Translations under genes and position numbers: made by a program | Notes under the pieces: model-generated | Database searches by the model: none | The model's input: the letters and a program-made list of their open reading frames with translations, nothing else | Told to the model about the DNA's origin: nothing | Source: Fidelibacterota bacterium | Lineage (GTDB): Bacteria; Fidelibacterota; Marinisomatia; Marinisomatales; TCS55 | Direction of reading: 5' to 3' | Assembly (NCBI GenBank): GCA_004124385.1 | Contig: SCKN01000002.1 | Span: forward strand, 124,001 to 188,000 | Length of the DNA stretch: 64,000 nucleotides | Shown here: one piece after another, positions 28,903 through 39,060 of the stretch | How the letters are laid out: the number at the start of each line of letters is the position of its first letter | Numbering within the stretch: the stretch's first letter is position 1

Positions 28903-30297
28903 CTAGTTTTCCCAACCCACAGTGGTCACATTCACAAAATGACCTTTTATTGCGGCTGCGGCAGCCATAGCTGGACTCACCAAATGTGTCCGCCCACCCT
29001 GACCTTGACGACCTTCAAAATTGCGATTCGATGTGGATGCGCAACGCTCACCCGATTCTAAACGATCCGCATTCATGGCCAGACACATGGAGCAGCCCGG
29101 TTCGCGCCATTCAAATCCTGCATCCAGAAATATCTTGTCCAACCCTTCCTGTTCTGCTTGAGCCTTTACAGGGCCTGATCCAGGAACAACCATAGCCAAT
29201 TTGATTGAATCAGATACTTTTTTCCCATCCACAACTTTAGCAGCTTCCCTTAAGTCTTCAATCCTGGAATTTGTGCAGGATCCAATAAAAATCTTATCCA
29301 AATCAATATTTTTGATAGCGGTGCCTTGAGCCAAGCCCATATAATCCAATGCCGGTTGAAATTTTCCATTGGTTGTAAAAGGAATCATTCCATCCACATC
29401 GGTAACCATTTCCGGTGATGTTCCCCAAGTCACCATTGGGTTTATATCACCGGCATCAATCTCTATGGTTTTATCAAATACAGCATCTTGATCACTTTGC
29501 AATGTTTTCCAATATTCACTAGCTTGATCCCATAATTCACCTTTTGGAGCAAACGGTTTTCCATTTACATAGTCCAAGGTTGTTTGATCCACAGCAATTA
29601 AACCCGCTCTGGCGCCAGCTTCAATAGTCATATTGCAAACGGTCATTCGTCCTTCCATGGATAATGCTTTAATCGCATCACCACCGAATTCAATAGCATA
29701 TCCTGTCCCGCCGGCTGTACCAATTTTACCAATAATAAATAAAATTAAATCTTTCGCAGTGATGCCTTGTTTCAATTCGCCATTCATTTTGATAAGCATA
29801 TTTTTTGATTTTTGCTGAATCAGACATTGAGTCGATAATACATGCTCAACTTCTGATGTACCGATTCCAAACGCCAATGCGCCCAAGGCTCCGTGAGTTG
29901 ATGTATGAGAATCTCCACAAACAATGGTCATGCCAGGAAGAGTCAATCCTTGCTCCGGACCAATAACATGAACAATGCCTTGATTCGGGTCAGACATTTT
30001 AAATTCTTTGATTTGGAAGGAATCACAATTTTCGTCTAAAGTATCTACTTGCAATTTTGAAAAGGGATCTTCGATTCCTTTATCACGATCTTTGGTGGGA
30101 ATATTATGATCTGGAACCGCCACATTTGCTTCCGTACGCCACAAGGAACGATTTGCTAAACGCATTCCTTCAAAAGCTTGGGGTGATGTCACTTCATGAA
30201 TAAGTTGCCGATCAATATACAGAAGACTTGTTCCTTCTTCATTTTCACGGACAAGGTGACTATCCCATAATTTATCGTATAATGTTTTTCCGCTCAT
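28903..30297 (-). CDS. leuC: 3-isopropylmalate dehydratase large subunit
   Basis: The 464-residue aconitase-fold protein carries the 4Fe-4S cysteines in IGSCTNSR and GCSMCLAMN, plus the family motifs [20 protein letters not shown] and [10 protein letters not shown]. It interconverts 2- and 3-isopropylmalate with LeuD. Its ATG overlaps the leuA stop by one base (TAATG), so translation is coupled. Confidence 0.96.
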   Translation of the reverse strand: MSGKTLYDKLWDSHLVRENEEGTSLLYIDRQLIHEVTSPQAFEGMRLANRSLWRTEANVAVPDHNIPTKDRDKGIEDPFSKLQVDTLDENCDSFQIKEFKMSDPNQGIVHVIGPEQGLTLPGMTIVCGDSHTSTHGALGALAFGIGTSEVEHVLSTQCLIQQKSKNMLIKMNGELKQGITAKDLILFIIGKIGTAGGTGYAIEFGGDAIKALSMEGRMTVCNMTIEAGARAGLIAVDQTTLDYVNGKPFAPKGELWDQASEYWKTLQSDQDAVFDKTIEIDAGDINPMVTWGTSPEMVTDVDGMIPFTTNGKFQPALDYMGLAQGTAIKNIDLDKIFIGSCTNSRIEDLREAAKVVDGKKVSDSIKLAMVVPGSGPVKAQAEQEGLDKIFLDAGFEWREPGCSMCLAMNADRLESGERCASTSNRNFEGRQGQGGRTHLVSPAMAAAAAIKGHFVNVTTVGWEN

Positions 30298-31874
30298 TAA
30301 ACAGTTTCAGTGATTTTTTCAAAAACATTTTCCATATTTTTCAAGGATTCATAATGATTGAGCGCTTGTAAATATGCTTTTGCACTGGCACGAATTGTAT
30401 CCGTGGAGACGCCTTTTCCTGAATAAGCACTGTCCTGAATTTTTATTCGTACAGTCACTTCACCTTGTGCACCTTTACCCGCAGTAACGGAACGAACTTG
30501 ATAATGCTCTAGCTTTGCTTTTTCCTGAAAATCGATTGCGCGATTAATGGCGCGGAAACAAGCGTCAACCGGACCATCACCAGTCGCAGATTCTTCATGT
30601 GTTTTTTCTGCAGTTTTGATTCGAACCGTTGCTGTGGCAATTGTAGTGGTTCCCAAATTGACATGGAGATAATCCAAAGTATAAAATCCAATTTTACTTT
30701 CTGCTTCATCTCCCATTAAGACTCTTAAATCTTCATCAAATATTTCTTTTTTCTTATCCGCCAATACGACAAAACGTTCATAGATATTTCCCATTAATTC
30801 GTCGCTAATTTCATATCCCAATGTTTTCAACCTGGATGATAAACCATGGCGACCGGAATGACGTCCCAAGACTATTTTATTATTCATGATCCCCACAGAT
30901 TCTGGCGTCATAATTTCATATGTATCTCTATTTTTCAACATCCCATCCTGATGGATGCCAGACTCATGTGCAAATGCATTTTCACCCACAATTGCTTTGT
31001 TTGGCTGAACCAGCATTCCAGTAAAACCGGAAACCATTCTGCTGGCATTGTAGATTTCTTCTGTATTGATATCTGTGTGAAAATCCCAAAAATTGGAGCG
31101 AACATTTAATGCCATTACAAATTCTTCCATGCTGGCATTACCGGCACGTTCTCCAATTCCATTAATGGTGCATTCCACCTGACGGGCACCATTGGCCACA
31201 GCAAAAAGCGAATTCGCAACAGCCAACCCAAGATCATTATGACAATGAACACTAATCACCGCTTGGTCGATATTGCTTACACGAGATTTTAATTCTGCAA
31301 TCTTTGCCCCATATTCTGCCGGCATGGCATATCCGGTTGTATCAGGAATGTTGACTGTGGTGGCACCTGCAGCAATCACCGCTTCAATAATTTCACATAA
31401 ATAACCAATATCTGTCCGGCCAGCATCTTCAGCCGAAAATTCCACATCATCTGTAAATGTTTTAGCATACTGAACAGCGTCACTTGCCATTTTCATAATA
31501 GTAACTTGTTTTTCCGGTAGGGATTTCCCATAACGATCCGAGCCAAACTTCCCATTAATATGAATATCTGACGTCCCGACAAACGTATGGATTCGAGATC
31601 GGTCAGCACCTTTTAGAGATTTATAACATGCATCAATATCGCCATCAATCGTCCGGGCCAATCCGGTAATAATTGCATCCACAGAATCTGCAATTCGTTG
31701 AACCGCTTCAAATTGGCCTTGAGATGAAACAGGGAATCCCGCTTCAATCACATCCACATTCAACCGTTCAAGCTGTTTAGCAATTTCAACTTTTTCAAAC
31801 ACATTCAAAGATGCACCCGGCGCTTGTTCACCATCGCGTAATGTGGTATCAAAAATGATTACTTTTTCACTCAT
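30297..31874 (-). CDS. leuA: 2-isopropylmalate synthase
   Basis: The 525-residue enzyme condenses acetyl-CoA with 2-oxoisovalerate, the first leucine-specific step. Motifs are [36 protein letters not shown] and [20 protein letters not shown]. The C-terminal allosteric domain, which senses leucine, is intact (residues about 390-515). It sits three bases after leuB and overlaps leuC by one base. Confidence 0.96.
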   Translation of the reverse strand: MSEKVIIFDTTLRDGEQAPGASLNVFEKVEIAKQLERLNVDVIEAGFPVSSQGQFEAVQRIADSVDAIITGLARTIDGDIDACYKSLKGADRSRIHTFVGTSDIHINGKFGSDRYGKSLPEKQVTIMKMASDAVQYAKTFTDDVEFSAEDAGRTDIGYLCEIIEAVIAAGATTVNIPDTTGYAMPAEYGAKIAELKSRVSNIDQAVISVHCHNDLGLAVANSLFAVANGARQVECTINGIGERAGNASMEEFVMALNVRSNFWDFHTDINTEEIYNASRMVSGFTGMLVQPNKAIVGENAFAHESGIHQDGMLKNRDTYEIMTPESVGIMNNKIVLGRHSGRHGLSSRLKTLGYEISDELMGNIYERFVVLADKKKEIFDEDLRVLMGDEAESKIGFYTLDYLHVNLGTTTIATATVRIKTAEKTHEESATGDGPVDACFRAINRAIDFQEKAKLEHYQVRSVTAGKGAQGEVTVRIKIQDSAYSGKGVSTDTIRASAKAYLQALNHYESLKNMENVFEKITETV

Positions 31875-31877
31875 ACT

Positions 31878-32984
31878 TTATTCCTTTACCAGTTCTCGGG
31901 AATTTGAAATAGCTTTATTTGTTTGTTGAAACGCACGAATTATTTCATCTCTCATTCCATCCGTTGTTACAATCATTGAATCAGAAGAAGCAATGTCAAT
32001 CGTCCTAATCCCATTTTCTAAAACAGTTTCAATCGCATCATTTAATCGATGGGCGGCTTCCGGTTGGTTCAATGTGATTTCAAGCATCATAGCTATAGAC
32101 CCAATCATGGCAATGGGGTTTGCTTTATTTTGTCCGGCAATTTCCGGGGCTGTCCCATGGACTGGTTCATACATAGCATGATTTTCACCAATACTGGCTG
32201 ATGGCAACATGCCCATACTTCCTGTAATCATGGCTGTTATATCACTTAAAATATCTCCAAATAAATTTTGGGTAAGAATCACATCAAATTGCTTGGGATC
32301 TCGAACCAACTGCATTGCAGCATTGTCCACATACATATCTGATAGGGGGACATCTTGATAATCTTGATGAACTTCATGAACTACATCCCGCCAGAATTGG
32401 GAACTATCTAACACGTTGGCTTTGTCCACAGATGTAACATGTCCATTCCGTTTTCGCGCAAATTCAAATGCAACTTTTGCAATGCGTTCAACTTCATATT
32501 TTTTATATCGTAATGTATTAAATCCTTCCTGTTCATTGTGACCCCGGGGTTCGCCGAAATAGATTCCACCTGTCAATTCTCGAATAACCATCACATCCGA
32601 TCCAACAATGACATCTTTTTTCAAGGATGATGCATTTGCAAGGGATGCAAATATTTTTGCAGGACGAAGATTTGAAAAAAGCCCCAAAACTTCACGCAAC
32701 TTCAATAATCCCTTTTCAGGTTTTTTCTCTTGGGGAAGGTTTTCCCATTTCGGACCACCCACAGCACCTAAAAGTACGGCATCGGACTCCAAACATGATT
32801 GAAGTGCAGATTCTGTTATGGGTTCATTATACTGATCAAAAGATGCACCTCCAGCCAATTCTGTGATGATTTTAAAATTCAAGTCATATTCATTACCAAC
32901 TACATCCAATACTGCCAAAGCAGCATTCATGACTTCAGGACCAATTCCATCTCCAGGGAGTGTGGTTATTTTGAAAGATTTCAT
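31878..32984 (-). CDS. leuB: 3-isopropylmalate dehydrogenase
   Basis: The 368-residue enzyme oxidises and decarboxylates 3-isopropylmalate with NAD. It begins MKSFKITTLPGDGIGPEVM, with LRPAKIFASLANASSLKKD, RELTGGIYFGEPRG and the substrate-binding YVDNAAMQLVRDPKQFDVIL. The C-terminal NAD site is EPVHGTAPEIAGQNKANPIA. I chose the ATG at 32984. An in-frame TTG five codons upstream is less likely. Confidence 0.95.
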   Translation of the reverse strand: MKSFKITTLPGDGIGPEVMNAALAVLDVVGNEYDLNFKIITELAGGASFDQYNEPITESALQSCLESDAVLLGAVGGPKWENLPQEKKPEKGLLKLREVLGLFSNLRPAKIFASLANASSLKKDVIVGSDVMVIRELTGGIYFGEPRGHNEQEGFNTLRYKKYEVERIAKVAFEFARKRNGHVTSVDKANVLDSSQFWRDVVHEVHQDYQDVPLSDMYVDNAAMQLVRDPKQFDVILTQNLFGDILSDITAMITGSMGMLPSASIGENHAMYEPVHGTAPEIAGQNKANPIAMIGSIAMMLEITLNQPEAAHRLNDAIETVLENGIRTIDIASSDSMIVTTDGMRDEIIRAFQQTNKAISNSRELVKE

Positions 32985-33002
32985 TTCAATTATTCCCAAA
33001 TC

Positions 33003-34046
33003 TTATAAATTTTCGGGACGAAGTTGACGAAGTTGTTTCCCGGCAATCCACATTTCCTGATTATTAATTTCATCCAATTCTTTTTCCAGCTCAGCTCGGT
33101 AATCAGATTTAGAATTGGATTCAATGGAGCGCCGCGCTTCCTCGCCACTTAATACTTTTTGATAACATTCTTCAATCACGGGTTTTAAAGTATCTCGGAA
33201 TTTTGGTGCCCAGTCTAAAGCGCCCCGTTGTGCAGTTGTGGAACAATTGGCATACATCCAATCCATTCCATTTTCTGCCACCAATGGATATAGACTTTGT
33301 AACGCTTCTTCAATGGTTTCATTATAGGCTTCGGATGGAGAATGACCATGTTCTCGCAATACTTCATATTGTGCTAAAAATGCACCCTGTAGAAGTCCCA
33401 TTAAAACACACCGTTCACCGGTTAAATCACTATGAACCTCTTTGGCAAAAGTTGTTTCAAATAAATGTCCAGAGCCGATAGCAAATGCAGTTGCAATACA
33501 TCGTTCTTTTGCTCTTCCCGTGAAATCTTGGTGAATTGCGAATGAAGAATTAATCCCCCGTCCTGCTTTGAAATGTGTACGTACTGTAAGTCCACTTCCC
33601 TTGGGCGCAACGAGAATAACATCTACATTATCTGGTGGAATAATCCCTGTGTCTTCATGAAATACAATGCCAAATCCATGTGAGAAATAAAGGGCATCAC
33701 CTTCATTCAAGTTCTCTTTTACTGTAGACCAAGCTTGAATTTGTCCCGCATCGGATAGCAAAAATTGAATGATAGTTCCACGTTGAACTGCTTCAGCAAT
33801 TTCAAAAAGATTTTCGCCTTCAACCCATCCGTCTTTCACTGCTTTTTCCCAACTGGATCCACGACGTAAACCGAGTATGACGTTAAATCCTTGATCTCGC
33901 ATATTCATACCTTGACCATAACCTTGAGGACCATAACCGAGAATTGCTGTCACTTCATTATCTAAAATGGCTTTGCATTTCTCTTGTGGATAATCTGACC
34001 GTTCAATAATCGTTTCAGTATATCCGTTTATATTTAATTCTTTCAT
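33003..34046 (-). CDS. ilvC: Ketol-acid reductoisomerase (Bacteroidota-like)
   Basis: The 347-residue enzyme carries out the isomerisation and NADPH reduction common to valine and isoleucine synthesis. The Rossmann motif is GYGPQGYGQGMNMRDQGF, followed by the cofactor loop LRRGSSWEKA whose arginine and serines fit NADPH. The second half has FHEDTGIIPPDNVDVILVAP and the metal site DLTGERCVLMG with ENGMDWMYANCSTTAQRGAL. The sequence is of the Bacteroidota/eukaryote-like class I form. GGAG lies six bases before the ATG. Confidence 0.95.
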   Translation of the reverse strand: MKELNINGYTETIIERSDYPQEKCKAILDNEVTAILGYGPQGYGQGMNMRDQGFNVILGLRRGSSWEKAVKDGWVEGENLFEIAEAVQRGTIIQFLLSDAGQIQAWSTVKENLNEGDALYFSHGFGIVFHEDTGIIPPDNVDVILVAPKGSGLTVRTHFKAGRGINSSFAIHQDFTGRAKERCIATAFAIGSGHLFETTFAKEVHSDLTGERCVLMGLLQGAFLAQYEVLREHGHSPSEAYNETIEEALQSLYPLVAENGMDWMYANCSTTAQRGALDWAPKFRDTLKPVIEECYQKVLSGEEARRSIESNSKSDYRAELEKELDEINNQEMWIAGKQLRQLRPENL

Positions 34047-34070
34047 TTTTTCTCCGTGAATTACATTTGA

Positions 34071-34631
34071 TTATGAGAGGGCATCGCTTATTTGCTGCGT
34101 TGCCCATCCCTTTTTCTTATCAATTTCTTCTATTTCGATGCGATGTTCATCTTGGTCAACTCTAACCATGGCCATATTTCCGGAACGCATTATTTCAAGG
34201 ATCTTGAATTGCTTAATTGATTTTATGAGCGATTCTACTTCTTCCATTTCCCCTGTTGTTTCGATAATGCTAATTAACTCACCGCTATCAATTATTTTTG
34301 CGCTGTAGTTTTTTATTAACTCACTCAATTTATCTTTCTCTTCCTTTTGAGTCTGAACTTTTATTAAAGCATATTCTCTAACAATACTGGGGACGCTTGT
34401 TATATCCTGTACATTCAAAACAGTATTCAACTCCTCAAGTTGAGTTTTTATAAGAGACTGGTTGTATTGATCTGAATGATTACAAACAATTGTAATTCTG
34501 GTTACCCCCATAGCTTCACTTCTTCCGGCTGTAATACTTTCAATATTATAGTTTAATCTATAAAAATGACGGGAAATTCGGTTTAATACGCCTGGCTCAT
34601 CCTGCACAAATACTATAATTGTTTGTTTCAT
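34071..34631 (-). CDS. Second acetolactate synthase small-subunit paralogue (ACT domain)
   Basis: The 186-residue protein starts MKQTIIVFVQDEPGVLNRIS, an ACT domain, and continues with the IlvN C-terminal domain (SGELISIIETTGEMEEVESL, FKILEIMRSGNMAM). It is a diverged copy of the gene immediately upstream (34675-35238), which has the more usual sequence. Small subunits bind valine and regulate or stabilise the catalytic subunit. Two tandem copies suggest a two-module regulator or separate effectors. It follows an 18-bp tandem duplication and lies 24 bases before ilvC. Confidence 0.88.
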   Translation of the reverse strand: MKQTIIVFVQDEPGVLNRISRHFYRLNYNIESITAGRSEAMGVTRITIVCNHSDQYNQSLIKTQLEELNTVLNVQDITSVPSIVREYALIKVQTQKEEKDKLSELIKNYSAKIIDSGELISIIETTGEMEEVESLIKSIKQFKILEIMRSGNMAMVRVDQDEHRIEIEEIDKKKGWATQQISDALS

Positions 34632-34642
34632 GATTTTTGTCC

Positions 34643-34678
34643 TTTTTTATATCTCATTAATTTTTTATATCTCATTAA
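34643..34678. repeat. Perfect 18-bp tandem duplication between the two ilvN-like genes
   Basis: The unit ttttttatatctcattaa occurs twice without a gap. The second copy includes the stop codon of the upstream ilvN. The duplication simply lengthens the spacer before the second ilvN-like gene. Confidence 0.85.
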
Positions 34679-35238
34679 TATTGATAAGAACTAACCTGTT
34701 CTGGTTTCCATCTAATTTCACCTTCTTTTTCGTTTATTTTTTCAAAATTGACTTTGAGTGTTTTGCCAAGACGCATTGCAATTTTACCCGTTCGTACAAT
34801 TTCAGTAATATCAAACGGTTGTAAATCAGATACTAAATTATTTATGACTAATTCTTCATCAGCTGCTTCAACAATCACTGTTTCTGCTCCCATATCAACA
34901 ATTCTTGCACTATGTTGTTTTACAACAGTATTTACTTCATTAAGTTGATTAGGATCAATATTGATTTTAATTAATATGAATTCGCGCGAAACACATGGAA
35001 GTTTCGATACATCTTTCACGGCAATCACATTTACCAATTTTAAAAGATTAAAATAAATATTCCCTCTTTTTCTTGCCTCTGGTTCATTGGCAACAATGGT
35101 CATTCGACTTACGCCTGGCGTTTCACTTTTCCCAACAACAAGACTTTCAATATTAAAATTTCTCCGCCTAAATAAACTGGAAATACGATTTAAAACGCCA
35201 GGTTTATCTTCTACTAACGTGATGAGAGTTTGCTTCAT
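34675..35238 (-). CDS. ilvN: Acetolactate synthase small subunit
   Basis: The 187-residue regulatory subunit begins MKQTLITLVEDKPGVLNRIS with an ACT domain and then VVGKSETPGVSRMTIVANEP, the usual valine-binding region. The C-terminal domain has RIVDMGAETVIVEAADEEL and FDITEIVRTGKIAM. Its ATG overlaps the ilvB stop by four bases, as expected for a partner of the catalytic subunit. Confidence 0.93.
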   Translation of the reverse strand: MKQTLITLVEDKPGVLNRISSLFRRRNFNIESLVVGKSETPGVSRMTIVANEPEARKRGNIYFNLLKLVNVIAVKDVSKLPCVSREFILIKINIDPNQLNEVNTVVKQHSARIVDMGAETVIVEAADEELVINNLVSDLQPFDITEIVRTGKIAMRLGKTLKVNFEKINEKEGEIRWKPEQVSSYQY

Positions 35239-36983
35239 AGAACTTTTTCCTTTTTCTTGTATTGACCATTCTCATTAAAAAGCGGCCTTTGAATCATATC
35301 ATTAAGATTGGCTCCAGCTGGAACCATTGGATAAACCATGTCATGTTCTTCAACTATAAACTCAATAAGAGTTGGTCCTGTAATTTTATTTGCTTTATTC
35401 ATAGCAGGTATAATTTCATCTAACGATTTCACACGATAACCATTAATACCATATGCTTCAGCAAGCTTTAAAAAATCAGGACTGGATATGGGTGTTTCTG
35501 CATATCTTGCATCATAAAACATTTGCTGCCATTGTCGAACCATTCCTAAATAGCCATTATTGATTATAGCTATATTTATATTTACACCTTCCTGCACAGC
35601 AGTCGCTAATTCCATTAGCATCATTTGAAAACTGCCATCACCGACTATGACCCAAATATCACGATCCTTTTCATAAAAACTGGCGCCAATTGCTGCAGGC
35701 AGACTAAATCCCATTGTACCAAGTCCGCCAGAAGTGAGCAATGTTCTTGGGTCATCGTGTTCATAATATTGAGCTTCAAGCATTTGATGTTGTCCAACGT
35801 CTGTAATAATTAATGCATTCCCCTTAGTCCCTTCCCATATTTTGCGAATCGCTTGGGCACCTAATAAAGCATCTGTTTTAATATTCAATACATCACGTTG
35901 TTGAGATTCTTTATTCCAACCGGAAATAATATTGAACCACTCTGTTTTTTTAGCACTATTTATGAATGGATTAACATGTCGAAGCACATTACCTAAATCA
36001 CCTTGAATTGCTAAATCAACTTTTATGTTTTTATTGATTTCTGATGGATCAATATCAATATGAATTTTTTTAGAATTTGGCGAATACGTTTTTAAATTAC
36101 CTGTAACTCGATCATCAAATCGCATTCCACAAGCTATGAGGAGGTCTGCGTTTTGGATGGCGTTATTAACCCATGTTTCACCATGCATACCCATCATACC
36201 CAAAACAAGCGGATGACTATCTGGTACTCCACCAATTCCCAGTAAGGTTGTAGCAATAGGGATTGATGCTTTTTCTGCTAATTCTAACGTTTCCTTACTC
36301 GCTTCTGATAATAAGATACCATGCCCAGCTAAAATGACTGGTTTTTTAGCTTCATTCACCATTTTAGCAAATTCTTTTATATCATCATCCTGAATATCTA
36401 CAGTAGGCTGATAACCTGGGAGATTTATTTCCTTTTCCGAATAAATGAATTCTGTTTCTGCATTCTGAATATCTTTTGGGATATCTACAAGAACAGGTCC
36501 TGGGCGTCCAGATCTAGCTACATAAAATGCTTCACGAATTGTATCAGCTAATTCTTCTACATCCATCACCAAATAACAGTGTTTTGTAACAGGAATTGCG
36601 ACTCCCGTAATATCAACTTCCTGAAATGCATCACTGCCAATGACTGCAGTAGGTACTTGACCGGTTATACAAACAATCGGAGATGAATCCATCATGGCAG
36701 TAGCTAATCCTGTAATCATGTTGGTTGCACCAGGCCCGGAAGTCGCCATAGCTACACCTACATTACCACTGACTCTAGCATATCCATCTGCCATATGAGT
36801 AGCTCCTTGCTCATGACGTACTAATACATGATGTATTTTTTCTCTATAATTATTTAGGGCATCATAAGTTGGTAATATTGCACCTCCAGGGTATCCAAAT
36901 ACTACATCCACGCCTTCCTTTATCAGGCATTCCCAAATGATTTCTGCACCAGTGAGTTTTTGTTTTTTCATATTCGTTTCCAT
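35235..36983 (-). CDS. ilvB: Acetolactate synthase catalytic subunit
   Basis: The 582-residue ThDP- and FAD-dependent enzyme makes acetolactate and acetohydroxybutyrate. The catalytic glutamate lies in VRHEQGATHMADGYARVSG. Other motifs are VCITGQVPTAVIGSDAFQE, CGMRFDDRVTG and the ThDP site VGDGSFQMMLMELATAVQEG with NNGYLGMVRQWQQMFYDARY. It starts one base after the ilvD stop. Either the first ATG (36983) or one four codons later, which has GGAA before it, may be used. Confidence 0.96.
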   Translation of the reverse strand: METNMKKQKLTGAEIIWECLIKEGVDVVFGYPGGAILPTYDALNNYREKIHHVLVRHEQGATHMADGYARVSGNVGVAMATSGPGATNMITGLATAMMDSSPIVCITGQVPTAVIGSDAFQEVDITGVAIPVTKHCYLVMDVEELADTIREAFYVARSGRPGPVLVDIPKDIQNAETEFIYSEKEINLPGYQPTVDIQDDDIKEFAKMVNEAKKPVILAGHGILLSEASKETLELAEKASIPIATTLLGIGGVPDSHPLVLGMMGMHGETWVNNAIQNADLLIACGMRFDDRVTGNLKTYSPNSKKIHIDIDPSEINKNIKVDLAIQGDLGNVLRHVNPFINSAKKTEWFNIISGWNKESQQRDVLNIKTDALLGAQAIRKIWEGTKGNALIITDVGQHQMLEAQYYEHDDPRTLLTSGGLGTMGFSLPAAIGASFYEKDRDIWVIVGDGSFQMMLMELATAVQEGVNINIAIINNGYLGMVRQWQQMFYDARYAETPISSPDFLKLAEAYGINGYRVKSLDEIIPAMNKANKITGPTLIEFIVEEHDMVYPMVPAGANLNDMIQRPLFNENGQYKKKEKVL

Positions 36984-36984
36984 T

Positions 36985-38655
36985 TTATTCTAAAATTGCG
37001 CCGGTATTTGCCGACGTAACCATCCGTGCGTACCGTCCAAGATACCCATGAGTGATTTTTGGTTCAAATTTTGGAAGAGCCTCCAATCTCAATCGGATCT
37101 CTTCATCAGTTAATTCTACGTTTAAACTTTTTTCAGGGATGTTTACATGAATTGTGTCTCCTTCCTGTAGTGCAGCAATCGGTCCACATACAGCTGCTTC
37201 AGGAGAAATATGACCAATACATGCGCCACGAGTTCCCCCAGAGAATCTTCCATCTGTAATTAGAGCAACTTTATCACCTAATCCCATGCCCATAATAGCG
37301 CTGGTGGGAGACAGCATTTCTGGCATACCGGGGCCACCTTTTGGTCCTTCATATCGTATAACGACAACATCTCCAGGTTGAACTTCTCTGTTCAAAATAC
37401 CAATGAGTGCTTCTTCCTGCGATTCATAAATCCGAGCCGGTCCTGAATGAACTAACATTATTGAATCTACAGCACCCGTTTTAACTACAGATCCATCGGG
37501 AGCTAAATTCCCAAATAACACTGCCAAGCTTCCTTCTTGTGAATAGGGATCATCAATCGTCCTTATAACCGATTTATCTTTGGAATATGCATCAGCAATA
37601 TTTTCACCTAGGCTTTGGCCCGTTATTGTCGGAAGATCTAATTGTAATACATTTTCTTTTTTGGATAATTCATTTAATATAGCAGATACGCCACCAGCCC
37701 GCTCTACATCTTCCATGTGGACATCAGGAGTAGCAGGACTCACTTTACATATATAGGGTGTTTGCTTTGAAATTTCATTTAATTCTTTAAGGTCAAAATC
37801 AATTCCCGCTTCATGGGCAATTGCTAATACATGCAAAACTGTATTTGTACTCCCGCCCATCGCTACATCCAAAGCAAATGCATTTCGGATAGAATCTTTA
37901 GTAATGATATCTCGCGGTTTTACATCATTATTTACCATTTTTAATACTTTTTCTCCTGCTTGCTTCACAAGTTTCAAACGTCCTTCATCAACTGCCAATA
38001 TGGAACCATTCCCAGGTAATGCGATACCCAAGGCTTCCATTAAACAATTCATAGAATTGGCGGTGAACATTCCCGAACATGATCCGCAGGTAGGGCACGC
38101 CTCTTTCTCCAATTCAAGGAGAGACTCTTCTGTAATTTTTCCAGTCTTGACTTGTCCGACCCCTTCAAATACTGAAATCAAATCAACCTTTTTCCCATCT
38201 ATCTCTCCCGCTTTCATTGGACCACCAGAAACAAAAACAGTTGGGATATTTACCCGAACAGCTGCCATGAGCATCCCCGGGACAATTTTATCACAATTGG
38301 TAATGCACATTAGCCCGTCGAGACGATGAGCTTCTACCACAGTTTCTACACAGTCTGCAATTAGCTCCCGACTCGCAAGAGAGTATCGCATTCCAATATG
38401 TCCCATTGCAATTCCATCATCCACTCCAATAGTATTGAATTCGAAGGGGACACCACCTGCTTCACGGATAGCTTTTTTGGCCACCTTACCAAACTCCTGA
38501 AGGTGGACATGGCCGGGAATCAAATCTGTATAGGAATTAGCCACCCCAATAAAGGGTCGCTCAAAATCTGCTTCAGATTGAATAACGCCTGTTGCTCGCA
38601 ATAAACTTCTGTGAGGAGCGTGCTCAAATCCTTTTTTAATTGTATCTGATCTCAT
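36985..38655 (-). CDS. ilvD: Dihydroxy-acid dehydratase
   Basis: The 556-residue Fe-S enzyme dehydrates dihydroxy acids to the 2-keto acids of valine and isoleucine. Cluster and catalytic motifs are [30 protein letters not shown] and [20 protein letters not shown]. The start [20 protein letters not shown] is typical. It is the first structural gene of the ten-gene branched-chain unit and lies 135 bases downstream of a Leu/Ile/Val-rich leader ORF. Confidence 0.96.
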   Translation of the reverse strand: MRSDTIKKGFEHAPHRSLLRATGVIQSEADFERPFIGVANSYTDLIPGHVHLQEFGKVAKKAIREAGGVPFEFNTIGVDDGIAMGHIGMRYSLASRELIADCVETVVEAHRLDGLMCITNCDKIVPGMLMAAVRVNIPTVFVSGGPMKAGEIDGKKVDLISVFEGVGQVKTGKITEESLLELEKEACPTCGSCSGMFTANSMNCLMEALGIALPGNGSILAVDEGRLKLVKQAGEKVLKMVNNDVKPRDIITKDSIRNAFALDVAMGGSTNTVLHVLAIAHEAGIDFDLKELNEISKQTPYICKVSPATPDVHMEDVERAGGVSAILNELSKKENVLQLDLPTITGQSLGENIADAYSKDKSVIRTIDDPYSQEGSLAVLFGNLAPDGSVVKTGAVDSIMLVHSGPARIYESQEEALIGILNREVQPGDVVVIRYEGPKGGPGMPEMLSPTSAIMGMGLGDKVALITDGRFSGGTRGACIGHISPEAAVCGPIAALQEGDTIHVNIPEKSLNVELTDEEIRLRLEALPKFEPKITHGYLGRYARMVTSANTGAILE

Positions 38656-38747
38656 TTAAACTTCCATTATTTTTACAAACTCCATGGACGCACGCATACC
38701 ACATTAGACTAAACACATATCTAGGTAGGTTTAAAGATTTGGGGGAG

Positions 38748-38814
38748 GGTCTCCGCCGCCTTCATCACCTACTGTTATCTAAATATTCAGTCAGGCTGCT
38801 AGGACGGCGAGTCC
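38748..38814 (-). promoter_or_regulatory. Candidate attenuator pairing region before ilvD
   Basis: In the minus-strand RNA, GGACTCGCCGTCC (38802-38814, the last leader codons) can pair with GGCGGCGGAGACC (38748-38760), giving about eleven pairs with one mismatch and one bulge. The second segment can alternatively fold locally with CCTCC just after it. No U-tract follows, so a classical intrinsic terminator is not evident; Rho or translation control is possible. Confidence 0.4.
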
Positions 38815-38946
38815 AATAAGCGCTAGAATAAGCAAATCAATAATTAACACATTCAGCCGTAAGGTATCTTTATCAATACCTAAAGCAATTACGCCAGTCC
38901 GGCTTCTTTTGTTTTGTTTTGCTGATAGTGTTTTTTTCATACTCAT
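38791..38946 (-). CDS. Putative branched-chain amino acid leader peptide of the ilv-leu operon (51 aa)
   Basis: An ATG at 38944-38946 opens a 51-codon frame ending in TGA at 38791-38793, 135 bases before ilvD. The N-terminal half is basic (MSMKKTLSAKQNKRSRTGVI). The C-terminal half (residues 29-51) is LRLNVLIIDLLILALIGLAV followed by LAA: 15 of 23 residues are Leu, Ile or Val. The placement before the Leu/Ile/Val operon and the matching composition argue for a ribosome-stalling leader. The ribosome-binding site is weak. A small single-span membrane protein is the main alternative. Confidence 0.6.
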   Translation of the reverse strand: MSMKKTLSAKQNKRSRTGVIALGIDKDTLRLNVLIIDLLILALIGLAVLAA

Positions 38947-39060
38947 TCTAGTTTAACACATAATCTATCACTAGAAAATGTGACGATGACATTACGTGAG
39001 GAAAACTACCAGACACAACACTTTTTTCTCTTTTTGAAAAAAATGTTTATACTGTTTATT

